Shown one piece after another: positions 57,588-64,000 of a DNA stretch of 64,000 nucleotides (the first letter of the stretch is position 1; every line of letters begins with the position of its first letter). Origin of the DNA: Desulfobacterales bacterium (GTDB lineage Bacteria > Desulfobacterota > Desulfobacteria > Desulfobacterales > SpSt-501); the NCBI GenBank assembly GCA_025454255.1, contig JALOOU010000002.1, positions 62,001-126,000 on the forward strand. The letters are read 5' to 3'. The position numbers were made by a program, and so were the translations under genes. The notes beneath the pieces are model-generated. The model did no database searches and was not told the origin of the DNA. It saw only the letters and a program-made list of their open reading frames with translations.

Positions 57588-58711
57588 ATCGCGGCGGCAT
57601 TTACGTGCACGTGCCGTTTTGCCGGCGCAAGTGCCCCTACTGTGATTTTTACTCGGTGACCGACCTCGGCCGCACACCGGCCTTTCTGGACGGCCTGGAG
57701 CGCGAAGTGCGGCTGACCCGGGCGGGCCGCCGGGTGTTCGACAGCATCTACCTCGGCGGCGGGACCCCCTCGCTGCTCGCCCCGGCCGAGGTCGCGCGCA
57801 TTCTTGCAGCCCTCTTTGCGCACCTGCGATTCGAAGCGCCGGTTGAAATCACGCTGGAGGCGAACCCCGGCACCCTGGGGCCGCAGGCGCTGGCCGGTTT
57901 CCGTGCGGCCGGCGTCAACCGCCTCAACATCGGCGTGCAGTCGTTTCGGGATGAAACCCTTGCCCGGCTCGGGAGGATCCACTCGGCCGCGGAGGCGCGC
58001 CGGGCGCTTGCGCAGGCGCGCTCGGCCGGCTTCGGCAACCTGGGGATCGATCTGATGTACGGGCTCCCCGGCCAGGGGCTCGCGGAGTGGCGTCGGGAGC
58101 TCGCCGCGGCGGTCCGCTTCGGGCCGGAGCACATCGCCTGCTACATGTTGACCCTCGAGCCGGGGACCCCTCTTTCCGACGCGCACCGGGACGGCCGGTT
58201 TCACCCGGCGGCGGAGGGGCGTGTGGCGCAGCTGTTCCTTGCGACCGTTGAGTTCCTGACGGGGCACGGCTACCGGCACTACGAGGTTTCCAATTTCGCC
58301 CGGGCCGAGGCCTACCTCTCGCGGCACAACGGCACGTACTGGTCCTATCGCCCCTATGTGGGGTTCGGCCCTGCGGCGCACTCGTTTTTGCCCCCGCGGC
58401 GCTTCTGGAACCACCGCAGCCTGGAGCGCTATCTCGCCGACCTCGCTGCGGACAAACTGCCGCGGGCCGGGCAGGAAAAGCTGACGCCGGCCCAGCAGAT
58501 GACCGAGTTCATCATGCTCGGCCTGCGTACAACCGAAGGGGTGGGCCTGGCGGAATTCCAGCGGCGGTTCGGGGTGGATTTCAACGAGCGCTTCGGCGCG
58601 GCCGCCGCCGAGCTCGAGAGCCGGCGCCTTCTGACCCTGCGCAACGGCCGCTGTGCGGCGACACCGCGCGGCATGCTCTGCCTCAACAGCGTCACCGCCG
58701 CACTCACCTGA
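57584..58711 (+). CDS. hemW: HemW-like radical SAM heme chaperone
   Basis: This 375-residue protein is a member of the coproporphyrinogen III oxidase-like family. It has the radical SAM cluster CRRKCPYCDFYS, IYLGGGTPSLL, GVQSFRDETLARLGR and YEVSNFARAEAY. HemW binds heme and is no longer thought to be an oxidase; the extra HemN cysteine is missing here. GTG at 57584 overlaps the HIT stop; a GTG at 57575 is the alternative. Confidence 0.92.
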   Translation: MNRGGIYVHVPFCRRKCPYCDFYSVTDLGRTPAFLDGLEREVRLTRAGRRVFDSIYLGGGTPSLLAPAEVARILAALFAHLRFEAPVEITLEANPGTLGPQALAGFRAAGVNRLNIGVQSFRDETLARLGRIHSAAEARRALAQARSAGFGNLGIDLMYGLPGQGLAEWRRELAAAVRFGPEHIACYMLTLEPGTPLSDAHRDGRFHPAAEGRVAQLFLATVEFLTGHGYRHYEVSNFARAEAYLSRHNGTYWSYRPYVGFGPAAHSFLPPRRFWNHRSLERYLADLAADKLPRAGQEKLTPAQQMTEFIMLGLRTTEGVGLAEFQRRFGVDFNERFGAAAAELESRRLLTLRNGRCAATPRGMLCLNSVTAALT

Positions 58712-58771
58712 GGGTTGACGCTGCGGCGATGTTTTTTCAACATTGAACTTTAAACTTTCAACTCTCTTTTC

Positions 58772-60685
58772 CTACCCCCTGCGCAGCTTGCGCACATCGC
58801 CCACCCGCAGCGTCACGTTCTTCGCGTCGAAGTACTCGAACAGCGGGATCAGAAACTTGCGCGAGGCCCCCCCGGTCATCTCTTTGAATTGGGCGGGGGT
58901 GATTTCGCCGTTGCGCTCGAGAAATTTGACCAGGCGGGCCCTGAGGTCCTGGATGGCCTCGGCGTCGAAGTAGAGATCGTCTTTGGTGCGGACGATGCGG
59001 CCCTCCTCGATCAGCAGCAGCAGCACGTCCTTGGCCTGGCCCGGGTCGGCCTTGAGGGTTTCGACCACTTCCCGGAAAAAGGGGGGCTGCAGGCCGCTTG
59101 TTCTGTAGATCTCCAGTATCTTCCGGCGCACGCCGGCCTCGTCGCCGGCGAGGGACACCTTGTGGCTCTTGAGCCGGACCAGTTTGTCCTCCGCGACGAT
59201 GGCGCTGTCCTTGATCATCTGGTTCAGGACGAGGTTGAAGATCTTGATGTCTGCCTCGGGCGGGAACTTGCTCTTGAGCTCCTCTTTGAGCATGCCGGTT
59301 TTGAGCGGGAAGGCCTTGTGATAGCCCCGCAGGTGTTCGGCCGACTTCGCGATCAACTCCTCGAGGCTCTTGCGGTGGATGAAGCTCCGGGCCTCCTTGT
59401 CCACCTGGATGACGGTGCGGCTGGACATCATGGCCTGGAGCGCCGAGTCGAGCTGCTTGTCCGTCAGGCTGGTCATGAGGCGCAGGTCCGCAAAGGCCAC
59501 TCCCGCCGGGCCGGCGGCCTCGACGTGGAAGCCGATGAGCTGCTCCGGGCCGCGGTCGAGGATCGATTTGAGGCCTGCGACGATCTCGGGCTTCAGGCGT
59601 TTGTGTTTGGGCGGGATGGGGTTGAGGATCTGGCCGCCGCCGGTGGTGCGCACCGGGGAGTAGCTGCGCACGACGAAGTGGTCGCCTTTGACGATGGCCA
59701 CCGGTGCATCCAGCCTGAGCTGGGCCACCGTTTCCGCGCCGGGGGCGAGCTCGTCCTGCTCGAGCAGGATCAGGTTGCCTAGAATTTCGGAGGTGCCGGT
59801 GTGAAACCGCACGCGGGTGCGGTTTTTCATGGGTTTGGCGTTGCTCGCGAGGTAGCGGAAGTGCACATCCACCATGTAGCTGGGCTTGAGCGCCTGGGGG
59901 CTCGCGAGCACATCCCCGCGGCTGATGGCCTCCTTGTCCAGCCCCTGGAAGTTGACGGCCGTGCGCTGCCCGGCCTCCGCGGCTTGCACGCCGAGGTTGT
60001 GGACCTGTATGCCGCGCACCTTCGAGGTGATGCCCGTGGGGTAGATCATGATCGGGTCGCCCACCTGCACCCGGCCGGAGACGAGCGTCCCGGTGATGAC
60101 CGTGCCGAAGCCTTTCATGGTGAAGACGCGGTCGACCGGCAGTCGGAACAGGCTCGAGGCCGGCCGGTCCGGCACCTGGCGGCTCAACTGGTCGAGGGCG
60201 GCGATGAATTCGGGCAGCCCCTGGCCGCTCACCGCCGAGACCGGCAGGATGGGCGCATCTTCCAAAAAGCTGCCGCGCGCGAACTCCCGGATGTCCTCCT
60301 GCGCCAGCTCCAGCATCTCCTCGTCCACCATGTCGACCTTGGTGAGTGCGACGAGGCCGTGGCGCACCCCCAAAAGCGTGCAGATTTCCATGTGCTCGCG
60401 GGTCTGGGGCATGACCCCTTCGTCGGCCGCGATCACCATCGCCACGATGTCGATCCCGGTGGCGCCCGCCACCATGTTCTTCACGAACTTCTCGTGGCCG
60501 GGAACGTCCACCACCCCCAGGTGCTGTCCGCCGGGAAGATCCAGGTGTGCGAAGCCCAGCTCGATGGTGATCCCGCGCTCCTTCTCCTCCTTGAGCCGGT
60601 CCGTGTCGATGCCGGTGAGGGCGCGCACCAGCGAGGTCTTGCCGTGGTCGATGTGGCCGGCCGTGCCTAATATGATCTGCTTCAT
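58772..60685 (-). CDS. selB: Selenocysteine-specific elongation factor SelB
   Basis: The 637-residue GTPase delivers Sec-tRNA to UGA codons at SECIS elements. It has G1 [10 protein letters not shown] (about 8-17), effector [12 protein letters not shown]3 [12 protein letters not shown] and G4 TKVDM. EF-Tu-like domains 2-3 and four C-terminal winged-helix domains (about 380-637, for mRNA binding) follow. Length is typical. ATG at 60685 follows GGAG. selA and selC are not in the window. Confidence 0.96.
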   Translation of the reverse strand: MKQIILGTAGHIDHGKTSLVRALTGIDTDRLKEEKERGITIELGFAHLDLPGGQHLGVVDVPGHEKFVKNMVAGATGIDIVAMVIAADEGVMPQTREHMEICTLLGVRHGLVALTKVDMVDEEMLELAQEDIREFARGSFLEDAPILPVSAVSGQGLPEFIAALDQLSRQVPDRPASSLFRLPVDRVFTMKGFGTVITGTLVSGRVQVGDPIMIYPTGITSKVRGIQVHNLGVQAAEAGQRTAVNFQGLDKEAISRGDVLASPQALKPSYMVDVHFRYLASNAKPMKNRTRVRFHTGTSEILGNLILLEQDELAPGAETVAQLRLDAPVAIVKGDHFVVRSYSPVRTTGGGQILNPIPPKHKRLKPEIVAGLKSILDRGPEQLIGFHVEAAGPAGVAFADLRLMTSLTDKQLDSALQAMMSSRTVIQVDKEARSFIHRKSLEELIAKSAEHLRGYHKAFPLKTGMLKEELKSKFPPEADIKIFNLVLNQMIKDSAIVAEDKLVRLKSHKVSLAGDEAGVRRKILEIYRTSGLQPPFFREVVETLKADPGQAKDVLLLLIEEGRIVRTKDDLYFDAEAIQDLRARLVKFLERNGEITPAQFKEMTGGASRKFLIPLFEYFDAKNVTLRVGDVRKLRRG

Positions 60686-60781
60686 ACACTCAGGCTCCAG
60701 GAGCAACGCAGGCGCAAGGCGGACAGGCCGTCCGCTGCCGCGTCCAGGGAAGTTACCTCGGCGTGCATGGCGGCAATGGGC

Positions 60782-60955
60782 TCATGGCTTCCGGCGGTTG
60801 CGCAGGTACTGTGCGAAATAGGCCAGCCCCACGAGAATGATCGCCAGGCCGGCCACATAGTGGATGCCGGCGTCGCCCCGAAACATGCGCGTGATGATGA
60901 CGGCGAAGGCCACACCGAGCACGGCGCGAATGAGGAAGACATAAAACTGATTCAT
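60782..60955 (-). CDS. 57-residue two-helix membrane protein
   Basis: The small ORF starts [20 protein letters not shown] and has two hydrophobic stretches (about 5-22 and 34-50), separated by a short basic/acidic loop (TRMFRGDAG), with a basic tail (RNRRKP). AAAGGAT lies 9 bp upstream. No family is recognised. It lies about 100 bp upstream of selB on the same strand. Confidence 0.6.
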   Translation of the reverse strand: MNQFYVFLIRAVLGVAFAVIITRMFRGDAGIHYVAGLAIILVGLAYFAQYLRNRRKP

Positions 60956-61147
60956 GTGGTCGATCCTTTGGCGGGTTTGCGGTCGACTCCCTATTTATGC
61001 AAAATTCGGCCTTCTTTCAACCTTCTTTCAACCCGTGATTTTGCCCCCGTGAACCGCCGCGCAATCGTTGGCGACGGTCTCAGCCAGCCAGAGGGTCCCC
61101 CCGCCGGGGGGGAGCGGGGCCGGGGCGCCTTTGATTGTGGTTTCCCC

Positions 61148-61176
61148 TTGATTTCGTGGCCCTGGTTTGGTAAACA
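61148..61176 (+). promoter_or_regulatory. Candidate tRNA promoter
   Basis: TTGATT (61148-61153), 17 bp, then TAAACA (61171-61176). The predicted start near 61183 lies about 24 bp before tRNA-His. Confidence 0.35.
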
Positions 61177-61206
61177 GCAAGATTGTCGACAGTTCGGATT
61201 GATTGC

Positions 61207-61283
61207 GGTGGGTGTAGCTCAGTTGGCAGAGCACCGGGTTGTGGCCCCGGTTGTCGTGGGTTCAATTCCCATCACTCACCCCA
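61207..61283 (+). tRNA. tRNA-His (GTG)
   Basis: A full cloverleaf is visible: the extra G(-1) at 61207, acceptor GTGGGTG/CACTCAC, D arm GCTCAGTTGGCAGAGC, anticodon loop TTGTGGC with anticodon GTG, T arm GTGGG-TTCAATT-CCCAT and encoded CCA. The G(-1) and C73 pair is diagnostic of tRNA-His. Confidence 0.97.
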
Positions 61284-61293
61284 TTTTTTTTCA

Positions 61294-61370
<77 letters not shown>

Positions 61371-61377
61371 GAAAAAT

Positions 61378-61416
61378 CAAGGGGTTGCAGACTCAGGGCT
61401 GCAGCCCCTTGTCGTT
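61378..61416 (+). terminator. Terminator of the tRNA operon
   Basis: CAAGGGGTTGCAG and CTGCAGCCCCTTG pair (one G-T) around a 8-base loop, followed by TCGTTT. It starts 7 bp after tRNA-Arg. Confidence 0.7.
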
Positions 61417-61514
61417 TGCAGGCGCAGGTCGCCGGCCTTGAAGCCGTCCGTGAAGCCAGATCCGGGCGAGCGATTGTCTATTTTCAGCCGTCCAGGGGAG
61501 CTTCGCGGCGAGCC

Positions 61515-62366
61515 TTAGTCGAAGAGCTCCGTGTCGACAAACTCCGATTGAATCAGGGTCCAGAGGTCGACCGCCAGCCCTGATGTCAGGTAGGCGTACG
61601 GGAGCCACCCGTAGCCGTTGTCGCCCCATTCGGGCCCCCACGAATTGCGGATCAGCACGGCGCCGGTCTCATTGCCGATCTTCTTGCCGTCCGCGTAGCC
61701 GACGGCAACCACGGCGTGGCCGCCTTCGACCCGATCCCCCCGTTTCGGGAAGGGGATCTCCCCCTTTTTGTCGCCTATGCCCGGGATGGAGCTGTAGACG
61801 GTGAAGCCGAACATCGCGGGAAGGCCGGCGGCAAGGTTTTGCTTCAGCAAGTCTAGCGTTTTCTGGGTACCCTGGCCGGATGGGTCCAGTCGGTAGTATT
61901 GGATCGCTTTGTAGCTCAATGCGAACGCATAACAGAAGGCGGGCGGCTCGTTGTCGAACTCGCTGATCTGATATGGGTAATAATCCTCCGGCGGGACCCC
62001 GAACAAGGCCATGGCTTTCATGGTCGAGCGCAGATAGGCCCCCTGGTCGCCGGTCCACCCCAGAAGGTTTCGCGACGCCTTGTAAAGGAAGAGCCTCGAT
62101 CCGTCGAGGTGCTTTCCGAAGGCGCGGCGCTGATAATACTCCAGAAGTCCGACGCCCGCGTTTGCCGTGCAGGAGCCCAACGTCCCTTGATCCTCGACCG
62201 GCGAGCACCATTCTCTCAGATCAACCGCCGACGGCAGCGTTTTCTTCGAAGTGCGCTTGAGCTTTTTCGATTGATCGCGGATGGACTGTATTTGAGGAGA
62301 GTTGGACGTCAAGTCTCTGAAATCGGGCAGATCCCTTTCCCAGCCCATGCCTTTGATGTTTTTCAT
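61515..62366 (-). CDS. Papain-like (C1A) cysteine protease
   Basis: The 283-residue protein has a complete papain catalytic set: Q60 and C66 in EDQGTLGSCTANAG, H217 in EGGHAVVAVGY, and N241 in LIRNSWGPEWGDNGYGWLP. Only about 45 residues precede the mature-like LPSAVDLREW, so there is little room for an inhibitory propeptide. No signal peptide or cell-wall motif is seen, so it is predicted cytoplasmic unless exported by an unusual route. GGGAGGG precedes the ATG at 62366. Substrates are unknown. Confidence 0.9.
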   Translation of the reverse strand: MKNIKGMGWERDLPDFRDLTSNSPQIQSIRDQSKKLKRTSKKTLPSAVDLREWCSPVEDQGTLGSCTANAGVGLLEYYQRRAFGKHLDGSRLFLYKASRNLLGWTGDQGAYLRSTMKAMALFGVPPEDYYPYQISEFDNEPPAFCYAFALSYKAIQYYRLDPSGQGTQKTLDLLKQNLAAGLPAMFGFTVYSSIPGIGDKKGEIPFPKRGDRVEGGHAVVAVGYADGKKIGNETGAVLIRNSWGPEWGDNGYGWLPYAYLTSGLAVDLWTLIQSEFVDTELFD

Positions 62367-62637
62367 ATGCCCTCCCGAGGTTGGCGTAGCGGTTATGGCG
62401 CATCGAGCCGCGAGCTTCGCGGAAGCTTTGGCCCGATGCGGCGGGTGGAGGCGCAACGATGCGCGGCCGTGCAGCCGTTGATGCGTGCGCTCGCGATCCT
62501 GCTCCTCCGAAGAACCCGAGAAGCAGACGGCGTGCAATGCGGAGCCCCGGCGTCGGAGAACGAGAAACTGCCGGCGGCAGTCAGCCTCGATGGGCTCCGC
62601 ACCGCAGGCCCCGGCGTGCAGCAAGGGCCGGAGAGGC

Positions 62638-63477
62638 TCACATCAGGCGCACCCCGATGCCGAAGCGGATGTGCCTCCTGGCCTCATCTTCAAATTTTTG
62701 ACACCAGGCCACGCGGCTCTCCAGCACGGTCGAGGTCGAGGCAAAAAGGGGCTTCTCGAGCCTGATCTTGACGATGTCCCCCGGGGTGAGCTGAAAATCA
62801 GCGCGGATCAGCATGCCTCCCGCGCTGTAGTTGTGCATCTGGGCATACCCGAAGATGCCCGACTGGAACGATTCGATCATCACCGTCGCCGCCTGATCGT
62901 ATCGTTTGCTTTTGCGCTGCTCCTGGCCGTGGTGAAGCTCGGACTGCTGCTCGCTCAAGTGCCTCAGCGACAGGCCTCCGGGCGACCTTCCGCCGCGGGA
63001 TGCCTGCTGGGAGGCCGCGCCGCCCTGCGGGCGCGCGCCTGAGAAATCCTCCGGTATGAGGCTGGAGCAATAGGGGCATAATTTGCCCGCCAGCCGGGTT
63101 CGAACCGTTGCCTGCCATTCATGCCCCTTTTCGCAGAGCCACCAGAGTTTGTCTTTGTGGGTGCACAGCACCTGCCTGGCCTTGATGCCGTCGTTTTTCG
63201 AGGGGTGCCACTCCCTCAGAAGTTCAGGTCTGACATCGGCCATGCCCTGTTCGCCCTGCTGCTGCAGCCCCCGGCAATAGGTGCACCGCCGGCCCCTGAC
63301 CCTGTCGGCAACGGAGGCCAGCCACCAGTGGCCCTGTTCGCAGAGCCACCAGACCTTCTTTTTCGAACCGGGCGTAACGTTCTTGGGCCCGAGCGCGCCA
63401 TTTTTGGTCGGGTGCCACTCTTTGGCCAGATCCGGTCTCAGCACATACAAATTATATGAATCCGACGCGTCGGGCAT
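62638..63477 (-). CDS. Double DUF4379-type zinc ribbon fused to PilZ domain
   Basis: The 279-residue protein has two tandem DUF4379-like ribbons. Each reads RPxLxxEWHPxKN, then LWWLCExGHxW, then CxYC (about 14-70 and 83-137). A low-complexity linker (about 140-185) leads to a PilZ domain with both c-di-GMP-binding motifs intact: RKSKR (188-192, RxxxR) and NYSAGG (216-221, D/NxSxxG). DUF4379 ribbons occur in phage and nuclease-linked proteins, so the fusion suggests c-di-GMP control of a nucleic-acid- or protein-binding ribbon. ATG 63477 follows AGGGAT. An upstream TTG adds nine residues. Confidence 0.85.
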   Translation of the reverse strand: MPDASDSYNLYVLRPDLAKEWHPTKNGALGPKNVTPGSKKKVWWLCEQGHWWLASVADRVRGRRCTYCRGLQQQGEQGMADVRPELLREWHPSKNDGIKARQVLCTHKDKLWWLCEKGHEWQATVRTRLAGKLCPYCSSLIPEDFSGARPQGGAASQQASRGGRSPGGLSLRHLSEQQSELHHGQEQRKSKRYDQAATVMIESFQSGIFGYAQMHNYSAGGMLIRADFQLTPGDIVKIRLEKPLFASTSTVLESRVAWCQKFEDEARRHIRFGIGVRLM

Positions 63478-63756
63478 GCGGTTAGATCCCTGCTGAAGAC
63501 CCAAGAGATAATTTGGCTGGTGATGATCCCGCTATCGTCAGGAAGAACAGGCTGCAGCCTTGAATCCTACATTTCTATAGACCAAGGTCAATGTGCGGAT
63601 CAAGCGAAATTTGGGTGCGGCCGGCTGCCATGGCGGTCGGGATCGTGAATTTGACGATTGCCGGTCGAGCCGGTGCGCGGCTAGGCCGAGGGTGTTTGGG
63701 GCAGTGCGGTGACGATGGGGTCTGCCGGCAGTGGATAATGGCTGTGAACAGGCGTG

Positions 63757-64000
63757 TCAGCGATTGTCGCCGGAGGCGGCGGGGCCGAGGCGCCTGCTTT
63801 TTGGGGTGAGCGGAGAGCGCAGTTTGTCGGCAAGCCGGCGGGCGAGCTCATCTTTGAACCCGAAGGGCATGATCTTCAGAACGTCGTCCAGCCGCTCTTC
63901 CCAGCGGCTCATGACCGCGGAGGGTGTGGCCAGTTCCCAGCCCATCAGGAAAAAGAGCTCGTTGCGGATTTTTTTCCGGAACTGGATCTTCTGCTGTTTT
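63757..64000 (-). CDS. Hypothetical protein, 3' part, cut by the window edge
   Basis: The minus-strand frame is open from the right edge to a stop at 63757, giving at least 81 codons. The visible C-terminal part is basic and amphipathic (KIQFRKKIRNELFFLMGWEL; FKDELARRLADKLRSPL) with no recognised domain. ATG 63945 would be an internal start; the open frame beyond it suggests the true start is outside. The sequence between it and the PilZ gene (63478-63756) shows no gene. Confidence 0.55.
   Translation of the reverse strand, partial: KQQKIQFRKKIRNELFFLMGWELATPSAVMSRWEERLDDVLKIMPFGFKDELARRLADKLRSPLTPKSRRLGPAASGDNR

Noticed and set aside
58758-60689. 643-codon frame overlapping selB on the same strand
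   Set aside because: Pro/Gly/Arg-rich alternative frame; selB has all GTPase motifs.
63591-63809. 72-codon plus-strand ORF near the right end
   Set aside because: No ribosome site, no recognisable domain, and it overlaps the minus-strand partial gene.

Overview
The window is a gene-dense, GC-rich (roughly 60-70% by eye) bacterial chromosome segment. The gene set suggests a Desulfobacterota-type (deltaproteobacterial) chromosome: a two-subunit P-protein glycine cleavage system, SelB, a c-di-GMP-type riboswitch, a GldA/GldF/GldG-like transporter, an FmdB-type zinc ribbon, a SEC-C-tailed SecA and a PEP-CTERM protein. No 16S rRNA or taxon-specific marker is present, so this placement is an inference. 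I see no phage, complete insertion sequence or CRISPR array.

Layout. 0-1.5 kb: a SAM methyltransferase and an HD-domain phosphohydrolase. 1.7-6.4 kb: an AttEFGH-like cassette (ATPase, large permease, secreted CrtC/AttH-like protein). 6.7-8.4 kb: a NodIJ-like ABC exporter. These units are separated by three copies of a ~125-bp palindromic repeat, each lying just after a stop codon. 8.7-17.2 kb: a lipid-modification cluster with a fatty acid desaturase, FAD oxidoreductase, DUF1365 protein, two CFA-synthase-type methyltransferases, a tiny DUF2256 zinc ribbon, a DUF1295 reductase-like membrane protein, a GPH-type transporter and a chalcone-isomerase-like protein. 17.4-21.8 kb: an RND efflux adaptor and pump behind a strong promoter and a palindromic operator candidate. 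21.9-23.1 kb: serB. 23.2-24.75 kb: an AT-rich island holding one PEP-CTERM protein with a sigma-54-like promoter, plus gene remnants. 24.7-31.1 kb: alr, lipA, lipB and the glycine cleavage genes gcvPB, gcvPA and gcvH; lipoylation enzymes therefore sit beside a lipoylated target. 31.4-36.8 kb: a branched-chain amino acid ABC transporter. 36.9-41.7 kb: a GldA-GldF-GldG-DUF4340 operon on the minus strand. 42-43.9 kb: an HtrA protease convergent with an FmdB-like gene, sharing a near-perfect terminator.

44.1-49.5 kb: a GspE/PilB ATPase with an extra N-terminal helical region, a REC-PAS regulator, argC and folD. 49.7-50.9 kb: a consensus promoter, a c-di-GMP-I (GEMM-I) riboswitch and an intrinsic terminator upstream of a membrane-anchored M23 peptidase. 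51-58.7 kb: secA, then clpS-clpA-aat (the bacterial N-degron pathway), a HIT protein and hemW. 58.7-61.4 kb: selB, a 57-residue membrane protein, tRNA-His and tRNA-Arg. 61.5-64 kb: a papain-like protease without a signal peptide, a new-looking fusion of two DUF4379-type zinc ribbons with a PilZ c-di-GMP-binding domain, and the 3' part of a gene running off the right edge.

The main themes are envelope and lipid remodelling (desaturase, CFA, Att, RND and Gld-like systems), one-carbon and lipoate metabolism, protein quality control, and c-di-GMP signalling. The last is seen twice: as an RNA sensor and as a PilZ fusion protein.
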